DNA of 12,793 nt from Bacillota bacterium (lineage in GTDB: Bacteria; Bacillota; Clostridia; Christensenellales; SZUA-584). Location of the stretch: positions 1 to 12,793 of the forward strand of contig JAEWQS010000132.1 in assembly GCA_023399095.1 (NCBI GenBank), given 5' to 3'. Below, one piece after another: positions 1 to 6,903 of this stretch (its first letter is position 1; each line of letters starts with the position of its first letter). A program made the position numbers and the translations under genes. The notes below the pieces were generated by a model. That model did no database searches. It was not told the DNA's origin and saw nothing but the letters and a program-made list of their open reading frames with translations.

Positions 1-112
1 AGTACTGTGGCAATACACTCCTTTGAGTAGTCGAGGCTACAGAATCATATAAAGAGTCCACAGTGTCTAAGTAGATTGTACCAACTAAACGAAAGGAGCG
101 TATGGTACTGTA
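1..112 (+). other. Leader region upstream of the M16 peptidase gene
   Basis: No convincing end of an upstream gene is visible; the frames close at 28-30, 50-52 and 22-24. A 7-bp inverted repeat (ACTGTGG at 4-10, CCACAGT at 58-64) encloses a weak promoter-like pair, TTGAGT (23-28) and TATAAA (48-53), whose 19-bp spacer is too long to trust. A strong Shine-Dalgarno (AAGGAG, 93-98) precedes a three-codon reading frame (ATG at 102-104, stop TAA at 111-113) that overlaps the peptidase start codon at 113 as TAATG. Confidence 0.35.
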
Positions 113-1432
113 ATGTATCATACAAGACAACATATGATAAAAAAGCTGGATAACGGCCTTCGCGTGATCACAGAGTCATTGCCGAATTATAACTCGGTGG
201 CCGTTGGCATATGGGTGAAAACAGGCTCGACGTGTGAGGAGCCAAAGGAAAACGGCATCTCACACTTCATCGAGCATATGATGTTCAAGGGAACTCAAAA
301 GCGCAGCGCCAAGCAGATTGCCGTGGATATGGACAAGATTGGCGGACAGCTCAACGCGTTTACCTCTAAGGAATGCACTTGCTACCATGCGCGGGTGGTG
401 CCCGAAAAGCTGGAAGTAGCAGTGGACGTACTTTCGGACCTTTTCTGCAATCCGATGATTGACGAACAGGAGTTAGAGAAGGAAAAGGGTGTGGTGCTCG
501 AAGAAATCGCGATGGTCAACGACAACGTGGAAGAGCTTGCGCATGAAAAAATATCCGAGATTTACTTTGAAGGCAGCACGCTCTCTCAGCCAATACTCGG
601 ACCGGCGGAGAATATCAGCGCATTTAAGCGCAGCGACCTCGTGGGCTATATTGACGATCACTATTATCCGGCCAACGTCGTGGTAGCGGTGGCGGGTAAG
701 TTCGACGAAGCGCGTCTTGACGATGTGCTGAATCAATACATCGGCAGCTACAGCCGCGGCAAGCGCAAAGAGGTATCCGATTGCGCAAGCCCATTCGCGC
801 CCAAACCAAGCACGCTGTATGTGGAGAAGGACGTGGAACAGACGCATTTGTGCCTTGCTTTTCCGGGCTGTACATTTGCCGACGACGATCGCTTTGCGCT
901 TGCAGTGCTTAATAACATATTGGGCGGCGGCATGAGCTCACGCTTGTTCCAGACTATCCGCGAGGAAAAGGGACTTGCGTATTCTGTGTATTCGTATCCG
1001 TCATCGTACAGCTACGCGGGGATGTATACGCTGTATGCGGGCACCACGGCAGCCAATGCCGACACTGTGGTACAGCTCATGAAGCAGGAGCTCGACCGTT
1101 TGAAGACCGAGCACATCAGCGAGGCGGATTTCAAGCAGGGTATCGACCAGCTTAAGGGTAACTATGTGCTTTCGATGGAAGGTGTCAATTCCAAAATGAG
1201 CGCAATCGGCAAATCGCTGATATTGCTGGATGAGGTCTACGACGAGGACAAAACAATCGCCAAGATCGACGCGGTTTCCATAGACCGTGTGAACGCGATG
1301 ATCGACGAGATATTCGACTATAAAAACATGTCGGCTGTGTTTGCCGGTAAAATAGAAAAGAAAAACGAATTGGAGAGTTTTTTGGAGGGATTAAATGGAC
1401 AAGCTGGAGAACATATTCGAGTTTCAGAATAA
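113..1432 (+). CDS. ymxG: M16 family zinc metallopeptidase (YmxG/MlpA type)
   Basis: A 439-aa insulinase-family peptidase, the usual length for the bacterial single-chain type related to mitochondrial processing peptidase beta. The inverted zinc motif HxxEH is intact as H51-F-I-E54-H55. The distal zinc-ligand glutamate is expected in the VVLEEI segment (E130/E131). The second half holds the typical FxGGGMSSRLFQxxREE-like segment around residues 267-285 and the SYAGMY region that form the non-catalytic repeat. There is no signal peptide, so it should be cytosolic. The start at 113 is the first ATG able to use the AAGGAG at 93-98, although the 14-nt spacing is long; an internal ATG at 134 has no ribosome binding site and would begin MIKKLDNGLRV, as many homologues do. 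In Bacillus subtilis a homologue lies just upstream of the dipicolinate genes, as here. The physiological substrate is not known from the sequence. Confidence 0.93.
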   Translation: MYHTRQHMIKKLDNGLRVITESLPNYNSVAVGIWVKTGSTCEEPKENGISHFIEHMMFKGTQKRSAKQIAVDMDKIGGQLNAFTSKECTCYHARVVPEKLEVAVDVLSDLFCNPMIDEQELEKEKGVVLEEIAMVNDNVEELAHEKISEIYFEGSTLSQPILGPAENISAFKRSDLVGYIDDHYYPANVVVAVAGKFDEARLDDVLNQYIGSYSRGKRKEVSDCASPFAPKPSTLYVEKDVEQTHLCLAFPGCTFADDDRFALAVLNNILGGGMSSRLFQTIREEKGLAYSVYSYPSSYSYAGMYTLYAGTTAANADTVVQLMKQELDRLKTEHISEADFKQGIDQLKGNYVLSMEGVNSKMSAIGKSLILLDEVYDEDKTIAKIDAVSIDRVNAMIDEIFDYKNMSAVFAGKIEKKNELESFLEGLNGQAGEHIRVSE

Positions 1433-1754
1433 GTTTGACACCGAGCTCGCACAGAAGCGCGGCCTTGAGAACATCCCGATGGAGCAGTGGATACAAAAGG
1501 AAACACTCGCGATGATCTCAGAGCTCTCAGAGCTCATTGACGAGGTCAATTTCAAGTGGTGGAAGAACCCAAAGCCTGTCGATTTAGGCAAGGTGAAGGA
1601 CGAACTCGTGGACATTCTGCATTTCTTCGTGAGCATGTGCTTGAAGACGGGCATGGATGCAAGTGAGCTGCACGAGCGCTACTTAAGTAAGAACAAGGAA
1701 AACTTCGCACGGCAGCATGGCACATCTGAGAAGAAGGGCTACGAGATCGGGTAA
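1395..1754 (+). CDS. Dimeric-type dUTPase (all-alpha NTP pyrophosphatase)
   Basis: A 119-aa all-alpha protein of the dimeric dUTPase/MazG superfamily. The two metal-binding helices are clear: ExxE as E43-L-S-E46 followed by VNFKWWK, and ExxD as E70-L-V-D73 followed by ILHFFVS. The FKWWK and LHFFVS signatures are those of the dUTPase_2 group, which hydrolyses dUTP to dUMP and pyrophosphate and so keeps uracil out of DNA; a broader house-cleaning nucleotide pyrophosphatase role is the alternative. The start at 1395 has a good GGAGGG (1384-1389) 5 nt upstream. The gene overlaps the last 38 nt of the peptidase gene in another frame, so the two are probably co-transcribed and translationally linked. 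A strong terminator follows 23 nt after the stop. No trimeric dUTPase is present in the window. Confidence 0.85.
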   Translation: MDKLENIFEFQNKFDTELAQKRGLENIPMEQWIQKETLAMISELSELIDEVNFKWWKNPKPVDLGKVKDELVDILHFFVSMCLKTGMDASELHERYLSKNKENFARQHGTSEKKGYEIG

Positions 1755-1777
1755 GAGTGTATACACCCAAGATAATA

Positions 1778-1814
1778 AACAGCGACTAGGCAGCTTTGCC
1801 GGGTCGCTGTTTTT
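1778..1814 (+). terminator. Intrinsic terminator after the peptidase-dUTPase pair
   Basis: A 9-bp perfect stem (AACAGCGAC 1778-1786 with GTCGCTGTT 1803-1811), a 2x2 internal loop, then a 4-bp inner stem GGCA/TGCC (1789-1792 with 1797-1800) closed by a GCTT tetraloop. The descending arm runs into TTTTT (1810-1814). It ends the transcript of the two upstream genes. A separate 10-bp palindrome, GTGTATACAC (1757-1766), lies between the stop codon and this hairpin. Confidence 0.9.
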
Positions 1815-2031
1815 ATACCGCAGCTATGTATCGGCAAAAATTTATATCCTTGTTCGCGGTTGATGATGTTGCCGTTTATGGTGTTGATTGTCACAATGCT
1901 GACGTTCTTCTGACCTTCGGTGGGGCAGCCCTACTGCACATAGACCTCTTCGTCATACTTTTTTCGTTACACATAAAGAAATATCTCGCGGGCAATTTTA
2001 TCAGCCGATTAATTGTGCAATGACACCCATT
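1815..2031 (-). other. Intergenic stretch with a possible minus-strand gene relic
   Basis: No intact gene is supported on either strand. A + frame starting at TTG 1796 lies inside the terminator and is rejected. On the minus strand the frame from about 2008 down to about 1826 reads like protein (IAREIFLYV, KYDEEVYVQ, GCPTEGQ, NVSIVTINTING and NREQGYKF in order) but is broken by TAA at 1967-1969 and TAG at 1931-1933, has no start codon with a ribosome binding site, and runs on into the terminator. This could be the eroded remains of a small gene. I do not recognise the family, and chance remains possible. Confidence 0.2.
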
Positions 2032-2032
2032 C

Positions 2033-2060
2033 ACCCCTCATGTTTAAACCGCATAAGATA
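2033..2060 (+). promoter_or_regulatory. Sigma-K-type promoter for dpaAB
   Basis: CATAAGATA (2052-2060) is an exact match to the mother-cell sigma-K -10 consensus CATAnnnTA, and ACC at 2033-2035 sits 16 bp upstream, as expected for the short AC-containing -35 element. It lies just upstream of dpaA, whose counterpart spoVF in Bacillus subtilis is transcribed by sigma-K late in sporulation. Transcription would start near 2067, giving a leader of about 20 nt that contains the Shine-Dalgarno AAGGGG (2073-2078). Confidence 0.6.
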
Positions 2061-2086
2061 ACGTATGACAAAAAGGGGTAAGCGCC

Positions 2087-2920
2087 ATGCATCACATTCT
2101 GATTATCGGCGGAGATAAACGCCAGCTTGCGCTCAGCACGCTGCTTAAGGAAAAAGGGCACAGTGTGTGCCTTCAGGGCTTTCATAAGTTGGGGTTCGCG
2201 GATGAAGACATGAGTATGCCCGATTATGTGTTTTTGCCTGTGCCATACCGAAACCCTGACGGCAGTATTAAAGCGCCGTTTTCGGATACGCCGCTCGCGC
2301 TGGAATCCATTGTCAAACGCTACCCAAACAGCGTCTATGTATTGGGGCGCTGTGACGAGGATGCGAGAAGGGTGATGGATGGGCGTGTCAAGTATGTGGA
2401 TCTCAATGATGACGAAGCTTTTTTGATTAGAAACGCGCTGCTTACGGCACAAGCCGCGATATGTGCGTATGCCAAATATACAGAAACAGCGCTATGCGAC
2501 ACCAAATGCCTTGTGGTGGGGTATGGCCGTATATCCAAATTCCTATGCCGGCTGCTCAAAGCACACGGCGCGAAGGTAGCGGCCACCGCACGAAAAAGCA
2601 GCGACTTGGAGCTCATCGAGCACGAGGGCATGCGCGCTGTGCATACAGGTGATTTGCGGCAGGTGCTGCCATGGGCGGATGTGGTGTTCAACACGGTGCC
2701 TGTTCATGTCTTTGAGGAAAGAGAGCTGCTGGCCATTCGCCGGGGCGCACAGCTGATTGAGCTTGCATCGCCCCCATACGGCATGGATTTAAAGCTGGCA
2801 GAGAAATCCATGGTTAACATGCGTATCGAGTCGAGTCTGCCGGGGCTGTATTTCCCGGTTTCAGCAGCCAAAGCGATGCTGCATGGTTTTGAAAGAGAGG
2901 AGATGCAAAAATGGAACTGA
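2087..2920 (+). CDS. dpaA: Dipicolinate synthase subunit A
   Basis: A 277-aa protein matching SpoVFA/DpaA, slightly short of the usual 290 or so. DpaA and DpaB together oxidise (dihydro)dipicolinate, drawn from the lysine/diaminopimelate pathway, to dipicolinic acid, which the forespore accumulates with calcium. The N-terminal domain opens with HILIIGGDKRQ, the typical DpaA start. A second Rossmann fold begins around residue 140 with VVGYGRIS (143-150), an NAD(P)-binding glycine turn. FNTVPVHVF (about 203-211) and ELASPPYGMD (about 224-233) are family hallmarks. The start at 2087 is fixed by AAGGGG (2073-2078) 8 nt upstream. The last 10 nt overlap dpaB. A sigma-K-like promoter precedes it. 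Expression is expected in the mother cell. Confidence 0.95.
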   Translation: MHHILIIGGDKRQLALSTLLKEKGHSVCLQGFHKLGFADEDMSMPDYVFLPVPYRNPDGSIKAPFSDTPLALESIVKRYPNSVYVLGRCDEDARRVMDGRVKYVDLNDDEAFLIRNALLTAQAAICAYAKYTETALCDTKCLVVGYGRISKFLCRLLKAHGAKVAATARKSSDLELIEHEGMRAVHTGDLRQVLPWADVVFNTVPVHVFEERELLAIRRGAQLIELASPPYGMDLKLAEKSMVNMRIESSLPGLYFPVSAAKAMLHGFEREEMQKWN

Positions 2921-3498
2921 CCGGAACGAGGATCGGATTCGCGATCACCGGATCATTTTGTACATATGAGCTGATTATGCCCGTGATAAAAACGCTGGTT
3001 GAAGCCGGTGCTGAGGTAACGCCGATTCTTTCGTACAACGCCGCAAACTATGATACGCGGTTTATGAAAGCATCGGAACTGAAATTGTTTTTAACGGAAA
3101 CCACAGGCAAAGCGATAATGGATGATCTTGTCAAGGCGGAGCCGATTGGCCCCAAGAAGCTGCTGGATTTGATTATCATTGCGCCGTGTACAGGCAACAC
3201 GCTCGCCAAGCTCGCACTGGGAATCACAGACACGCCCGTGCTGCTGGCCGCCAAGGCGCATCTTCGAAATCAGGCGCCTGTGCTGATCGCGGTGTCCACC
3301 AACGACGCACTTGCGGCCAACGCCAAAAACTTGGGGCTGCTTTTGAACACGCGCCACATCTATTTTGTGCCGTATCGACAAGACAACAACAAAAAGAAGG
3401 AAACATCCATTGTAGCCGAAATGGATTTGATCATCGACGCGGCGAAATCCGCACTGGATGGGAAACAGCTGCAGCCCATTATGCTGGAACCGAATTAA
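2911..3498 (+). CDS. dpaB: Dipicolinate synthase subunit B (flavoprotein fold)
   Basis: A 195-aa flavoprotein-family protein matching SpoVFB/DpaB, of ordinary length. The FMN-binding type pattern is seen in GFAITGSFCTY near the N terminus, then IIAPCTGNTLAKLALGI (about 89-105), which corresponds to the flavin phosphate-binding segment of this family, and a hydrophobic PVLLAAKAHLR strand-helix. It works as a complex with DpaA in dipicolinate formation. The start at 2911 lies inside the end of dpaA and has AGAGGAG (2896-2902) 8 nt upstream, so the pair is translationally coupled. No terminator is visible in the 110 nt that follow. Confidence 0.95.
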   Translation: MELTGTRIGFAITGSFCTYELIMPVIKTLVEAGAEVTPILSYNAANYDTRFMKASELKLFLTETTGKAIMDDLVKAEPIGPKKLLDLIIIAPCTGNTLAKLALGITDTPVLLAAKAHLRNQAPVLIAVSTNDALAANAKNLGLLLNTRHIYFVPYRQDNNKKKETSIVAEMDLIIDAAKSALDGKQLQPIMLEPN

Positions 3499-3557
3499 AA
3501 AGCATTGATTAATATGCAACGTGCAGATCAGTGCTTGTTCAAATCGAAGTCATAATC

Positions 3558-3607
3558 GCGGCCCTTTATGCGGATAATAACGAGTATCAAATCAAAAAAG
3601 GGGCCGC
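3558..3607 (+). promoter_or_regulatory. Potential stem sequestering the tepA ribosome binding site
   Basis: GCGGCCCTTT (3558-3567) can pair with AAGGGGCCGC (3598-3607), giving 7 G-C/C-G pairs, one G-U and two A-U pairs, with a 30-nt loop. The descending arm contains the whole Shine-Dalgarno (AAGGGG, 3598-3603) and ends one base before the ATG at 3609. On any transcript that starts upstream of 3558, including dpaAB read-through, the ribosome binding site would be hidden. Whether the stem is transcribed depends on an unmapped promoter. Confidence 0.45.
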
Positions 3608-3608
3608 T

Positions 3609-4328
3609 ATGCAAAACACAAATGAGGATCCGGCAAAAAACGCTGATAACCATCCCGCCGACACACAGACCTGCGGAGACCCCGCAAATAAAAAAGAGGG
3701 CGCGGATATCAAGGAATTCGGGGCGCCGCTCGCTCAATCGCCCATCCACGTCGTCAGCATCATCGGGCAGATTGAGGGACATACGAATTTGCCGCCGCAG
3801 AACAAAACAACGAAATACGAACATATATTGCCGCAGCTTGTCCTGATCGAACAGGATCCGTCTGTGCGCGGCTTTATTTTGCTTATCAACACGGTGGGGG
3901 GCGATGTGGAAGCGGGACTCGCGCTTGCCGAAATGATCGCGGGAATGAGCAAACCAAGTGTATCGCTGGTACTGGGCGGCGGTCATAGCATCGGCATCAC
4001 TCTGGCCGTGTCATCGCAATATTCTTTTATCTCGCCGTCTGCCAGCATGACCATTCATCCGATCCGCATGAGCGGCGTGATCATTGGCGTACCGCAGACG
4101 TTTGATTTTTTTAACAAGATGCAAAAGCGCATCGTCGATTTTGTGTGCACACATTCAAAAATCACCGAGGAGAAATACCGCCACCTGATGACGCTCACGG
4201 GAGAGATGGCGAACGACGTGGGCACCGTACTGGTGGGCAAAGAGACTGTGGAATGCGGCATTATCGACGAAGTGGGTACGTTTGCGGCCGCGTCGGCCAA
4301 GATACGCGAACTCGTGGGAATTAGCTAA
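3609..4328 (+). CDS. tepA: TepA-like ClpP-class serine protease
   Basis: A 239-aa ClpP/crotonase-fold protease close in pattern to Bacillus subtilis TepA (YmfB). Residues 1-35 are polar and probably disordered, with the fold starting near SPIHVVSIIGQIEGH. The catalytic serine is S127 in LGGGHSIGI and the histidine is H150 in MTIHPIRM; the LLINTVGGDVEAGLALAEMI segment is the substrate-groove strand and oxyanion glycines. TepA is reported to take part in protein export or degradation of secretory proteins and in sporulation; its substrates here are unknown. The start at 3609 is chosen over the longer frame from 3531 because it has AAAAGGGG (3596-3603) 5 nt upstream and because homology begins after it. 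As in other Firmicutes it lies just before ftsK. Confidence 0.88.
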   Translation: MQNTNEDPAKNADNHPADTQTCGDPANKKEGADIKEFGAPLAQSPIHVVSIIGQIEGHTNLPPQNKTTKYEHILPQLVLIEQDPSVRGFILLINTVGGDVEAGLALAEMIAGMSKPSVSLVLGGGHSIGITLAVSSQYSFISPSASMTIHPIRMSGVIIGVPQTFDFFNKMQKRIVDFVCTHSKITEEKYRHLMTLTGEMANDVGTVLVGKETVECGIIDEVGTFAAASAKIRELVGIS

Positions 4329-4462
4329 TTGGATATACGATTCTGCCTTAGGCTTTGTGTTATATGGTATAGAATTTTGTAGTTGCGCGGATACATATCT
4401 GGAATTTCAGGGTGTTTCGGCGCAAAGAAATACAGGCGATGATCTGCATATGGCATAAGTGA

Positions 4463-4490
4463 TTGTATATTTCCCTTGGTATGATATAAT
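4463..4490 (+). promoter_or_regulatory. Extended -10 promoter for the ftsK-rimO-pgsA operon
   Basis: TGATATAAT (4482-4490) gives a consensus TATAAT hexamer with an extended TG motif. A weak -35, TTGTAT (4463-4468), is 16 bp upstream. Transcription would start near 4497, so the leader is only about 13 nt and the ribosome binding site lies at the very 5' end. The rest of the 4329-4509 gap shows no terminator or small gene that I can support. Confidence 0.6.
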
Positions 4491-4509
4491 ACTTACCGAG
4501 GTGAAACGT

Positions 4510-6903
4510 ATGCCGCCAAAAGGCAAAAAAAAGAAAACATCTGTAAATACGGAAACGAGACACCTTGGAGAAGCGGTTGGTATCATTATCATTGCTTTCG
4601 GCATTTTCCTTGGCGTTTGTGTATATATAAAAACCGATACGGGACTGCTGGGCGGCGTTGCCCGGGACATATTGTTCGGTCTGTTCGGTTTGTTTACTTA
4701 TGTCATCCCTTTTCTATGTATCGTTATCGGCATACTGATTATCGCTGCGCGAAACAAACGCGTCAACAAGGGTAAGACGGCGCTTTGGGTGCTGCTTATA
4801 GTCGCTTTGTTCTCTTTGGCACACACATTTTTACTTAACGAACTTATTCTGGATAAAGGATTTTTCACATATGTGGGTGAATCCTACCGCATGGGCATAA
4901 CTGGCGCAGGCTCCGGCGCGCTTGGGTGCTTGCTTGTTTACCCATGTGATCTGCTGCTGGGGCATGTGGGCTGCATCATATTGTTTATCACGATGGCGCT
5001 GATCTGTGTGCTGATATTGGCCAATCTTTCAATAAAAAAGATGAGCCAGGATGTCGCGCGCGTCAGCAAGCAAACGGTGCAGATGGCGCGTGAGACAGTG
5101 GTCGAAAGGGCAGCGGAGCGTAAAAAACGCCGGCTTTATGTTGAAAACCTGCGTGACGATATGCCCGAAGAGATTGATGAACCGGACGAGCCCGAGATAC
5201 TCGGGGAAAAGAGCTTCCGACGCAAGAAAAAATCCGCTTCGTACTTAGATGATGAGGTTTTTGTGGATGTGCCAAAGAAGGCTGCAGATTTGCCTATGCC
5301 TGAAGACGAACTGACAGGAGAACTGCGGGGGCTCACGATAGAATCGTTCGAGACGTTTGATCAAAGAACAGCGGAGCAGACACAGCCCATCGAGCACACA
5401 CAGGAACTGCCTGTGGCGCATGCCAATCAATCCACTCCACAAAAGAAAAAGAACAAAGCATATAAGATACCGCCTATTTCTTTGCTGACCAAAGCCGTTG
5501 AAAAGAGCAAGGCGGGCAGCATGGAGGAACAGCGAAAGAACGCGCAGATTATCGAGGAAACGCTTGCGAATTTTGGCGTGGAAGCCGAGGTGGTGCATAT
5601 CGTTCGCGGCCCCGTGGTGACGCGGTACGAGCTTCGGCCCGCGGCGGGTGTGCGTGTAAAGCGCATCAAGGAGCTTGAGAACGATATATCCTTGAATCTT
5701 GCGGCGCGCAGCGTAAAAATCGAAGCGCCGATACCCGGCAAGGCAGCGGTGGGCATTGAGGTGCCTAACTCCAACGTGACGTTTGTGCATCTTCGGCCTT
5801 TACTGGAATCGGTTGAATTTAAAGAATCGCAGTCGCCGCTCACTTTCGCGCTTGGTAAGGACATTTCCGGGAAGAATTATTATGTGGATATCACCAAGAT
5901 GCCGCATATTCTGATTGCCGGTGAGACGGGCGCAGGCAAGAGCGTGTGTATCAACTCGATTATCACAAGCCTGCTGTTCAAGGCCACGCCGGAAGAGCTT
6001 AAAATGATAATGATCGACCCCAAGGTTGTGGAGCTATCCATGTTTAAACACCTGCCGCACCTGCTGGTGCCGGTGGTGACGGAGGCCAAGAAAGCGGCCA
6101 GCGCGCTCAACTGGGCGGTCAGCGAAATGACGTCGCGCTATAAGCTGTTTGCGGAAAAGGGTGCGCGCGATGTCAAACGCTTCAACACACTTGCGGATGA
6201 GGATCAGGAGCCGCTGCCGCGCATCGTCGTGATTATCGACGAGCTGGCCGAGCTCATGATGGCGGCGCCGCGTGAGGTGGAGGATGCGATCTGCCGCATC
6301 GCGCAGCTGGGTCGTGCCGCAGGCATTCATCTGATTGTTGCCACACAGCGTCCGTCCGTCAACGTTATCACGGGCATTATCAAGGCGAACATCTCCTCGC
6401 GTATTGCGTTCAAGGTCAATTCGGGTGTCGACTCGCGCACCATACTCGACCAGAACGGTGCGGAGAAGCTGCTCGGCAACGGTGACATGCTCTATCACCC
6501 GACAGGGGCGCCGCGACCCATTAGGCTTCAGGGCTGCTTCTTGTCGGATAACGACATCGAGGCGGTCACGGAATACGTCAGCAAAGGTATTGAAGAGCAG
6601 GAGTTTGATGAGGGTATCATGACAAACATCTATTCCGGCGGAGAGGAAAAGACAGGCAGTGACGACGATGCGGATGAGCTGCTTCCCAAAGCCGTCGCGA
6701 TTGTGCTCGAATACGGACAAGCTTCCATTTCAATGATACAGCGTCGTCTGCGCGTGGGATACGCGCGGGCCGCACGCCTTGTGGACGAAATGGAACAGCG
6801 CAATTTTGTGAGCCCTTTTGAGGGCAGCAAAGCGCGCAATGTGCTTATTACCTGGGACATTTATGAGGATTTATTCGGCCCCAGAGAGGAAATGAATGGA
6901 TAA
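4510..6903 (+). CDS. ftsK: DNA translocase FtsK/SpoIIIE
   Basis: A 797-aa DNA pump that moves chromosomes through closing septa; in spore formers the SpoIIIE form drives the chromosome into the forespore. A basic N terminus (PPKGKKKK) is followed by about four membrane segments (roughly 22-40, 54-79, 90-109 and 133-175), a charged linker to about residue 320, then the motor. Walker A is GETGAGKS at 471-478 and Walker B ends in D577-E578 (VVIIDE). The C-terminal winged-helix gamma domain, which reads polar DNA motifs, spans about 722-797. The start at 4510 is preferred over upstream GTG codons at 4459 and 4501 because GAGGTGA (4498-4504) is 5 nt before it and the putative transcript begins near 4497. 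The stop overlaps rimO by 8 nt. The sequence alone does not separate a division role from a sporulation role. Confidence 0.96.
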   Translation: MPPKGKKKKTSVNTETRHLGEAVGIIIIAFGIFLGVCVYIKTDTGLLGGVARDILFGLFGLFTYVIPFLCIVIGILIIAARNKRVNKGKTALWVLLIVALFSLAHTFLLNELILDKGFFTYVGESYRMGITGAGSGALGCLLVYPCDLLLGHVGCIILFITMALICVLILANLSIKKMSQDVARVSKQTVQMARETVVERAAERKKRRLYVENLRDDMPEEIDEPDEPEILGEKSFRRKKKSASYLDDEVFVDVPKKAADLPMPEDELTGELRGLTIESFETFDQRTAEQTQPIEHTQELPVAHANQSTPQKKKNKAYKIPPISLLTKAVEKSKAGSMEEQRKNAQIIEETLANFGVEAEVVHIVRGPVVTRYELRPAAGVRVKRIKELENDISLNLAARSVKIEAPIPGKAAVGIEVPNSNVTFVHLRPLLESVEFKESQSPLTFALGKDISGKNYYVDITKMPHILIAGETGAGKSVCINSIITSLLFKATPEELKMIMIDPKVVELSMFKHLPHLLVPVVTEAKKAASALNWAVSEMTSRYKLFAEKGARDVKRFNTLADEDQEPLPRIVVIIDELAELMMAAPREVEDAICRIAQLGRAAGIHLIVATQRPSVNVITGIIKANISSRIAFKVNSGVDSRTILDQNGAEKLLGNGDMLYHPTGAPRPIRLQGCFLSDNDIEAVTEYVSKGIEEQEFDEGIMTNIYSGGEEKTGSDDDADELLPKAVAIVLEYGQASISMIQRRLRVGYARAARLVDEMEQRNFVSPFEGSKARNVLITWDIYEDLFGPREEMNG

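Noticed and set aside
1796..2023. A 75-codon + frame starting at TTG 1796
   Set aside because: The start is inside the terminator hairpin with no ribosome binding site, and its hydrophobic content looks like the antisense of a minus-strand coding remnant.
3551..3557. CATAATC as a sigma-G-like -10 for tepA
   Set aside because: The last base departs from consensus and no matching -35 was found at the right distance.
4459..4509. Longer N terminus for FtsK from the GTG at 4459
   Set aside because: The extra 17 codons span the promoter -10 element, and a good ribosome binding site serves the ATG at 4510.
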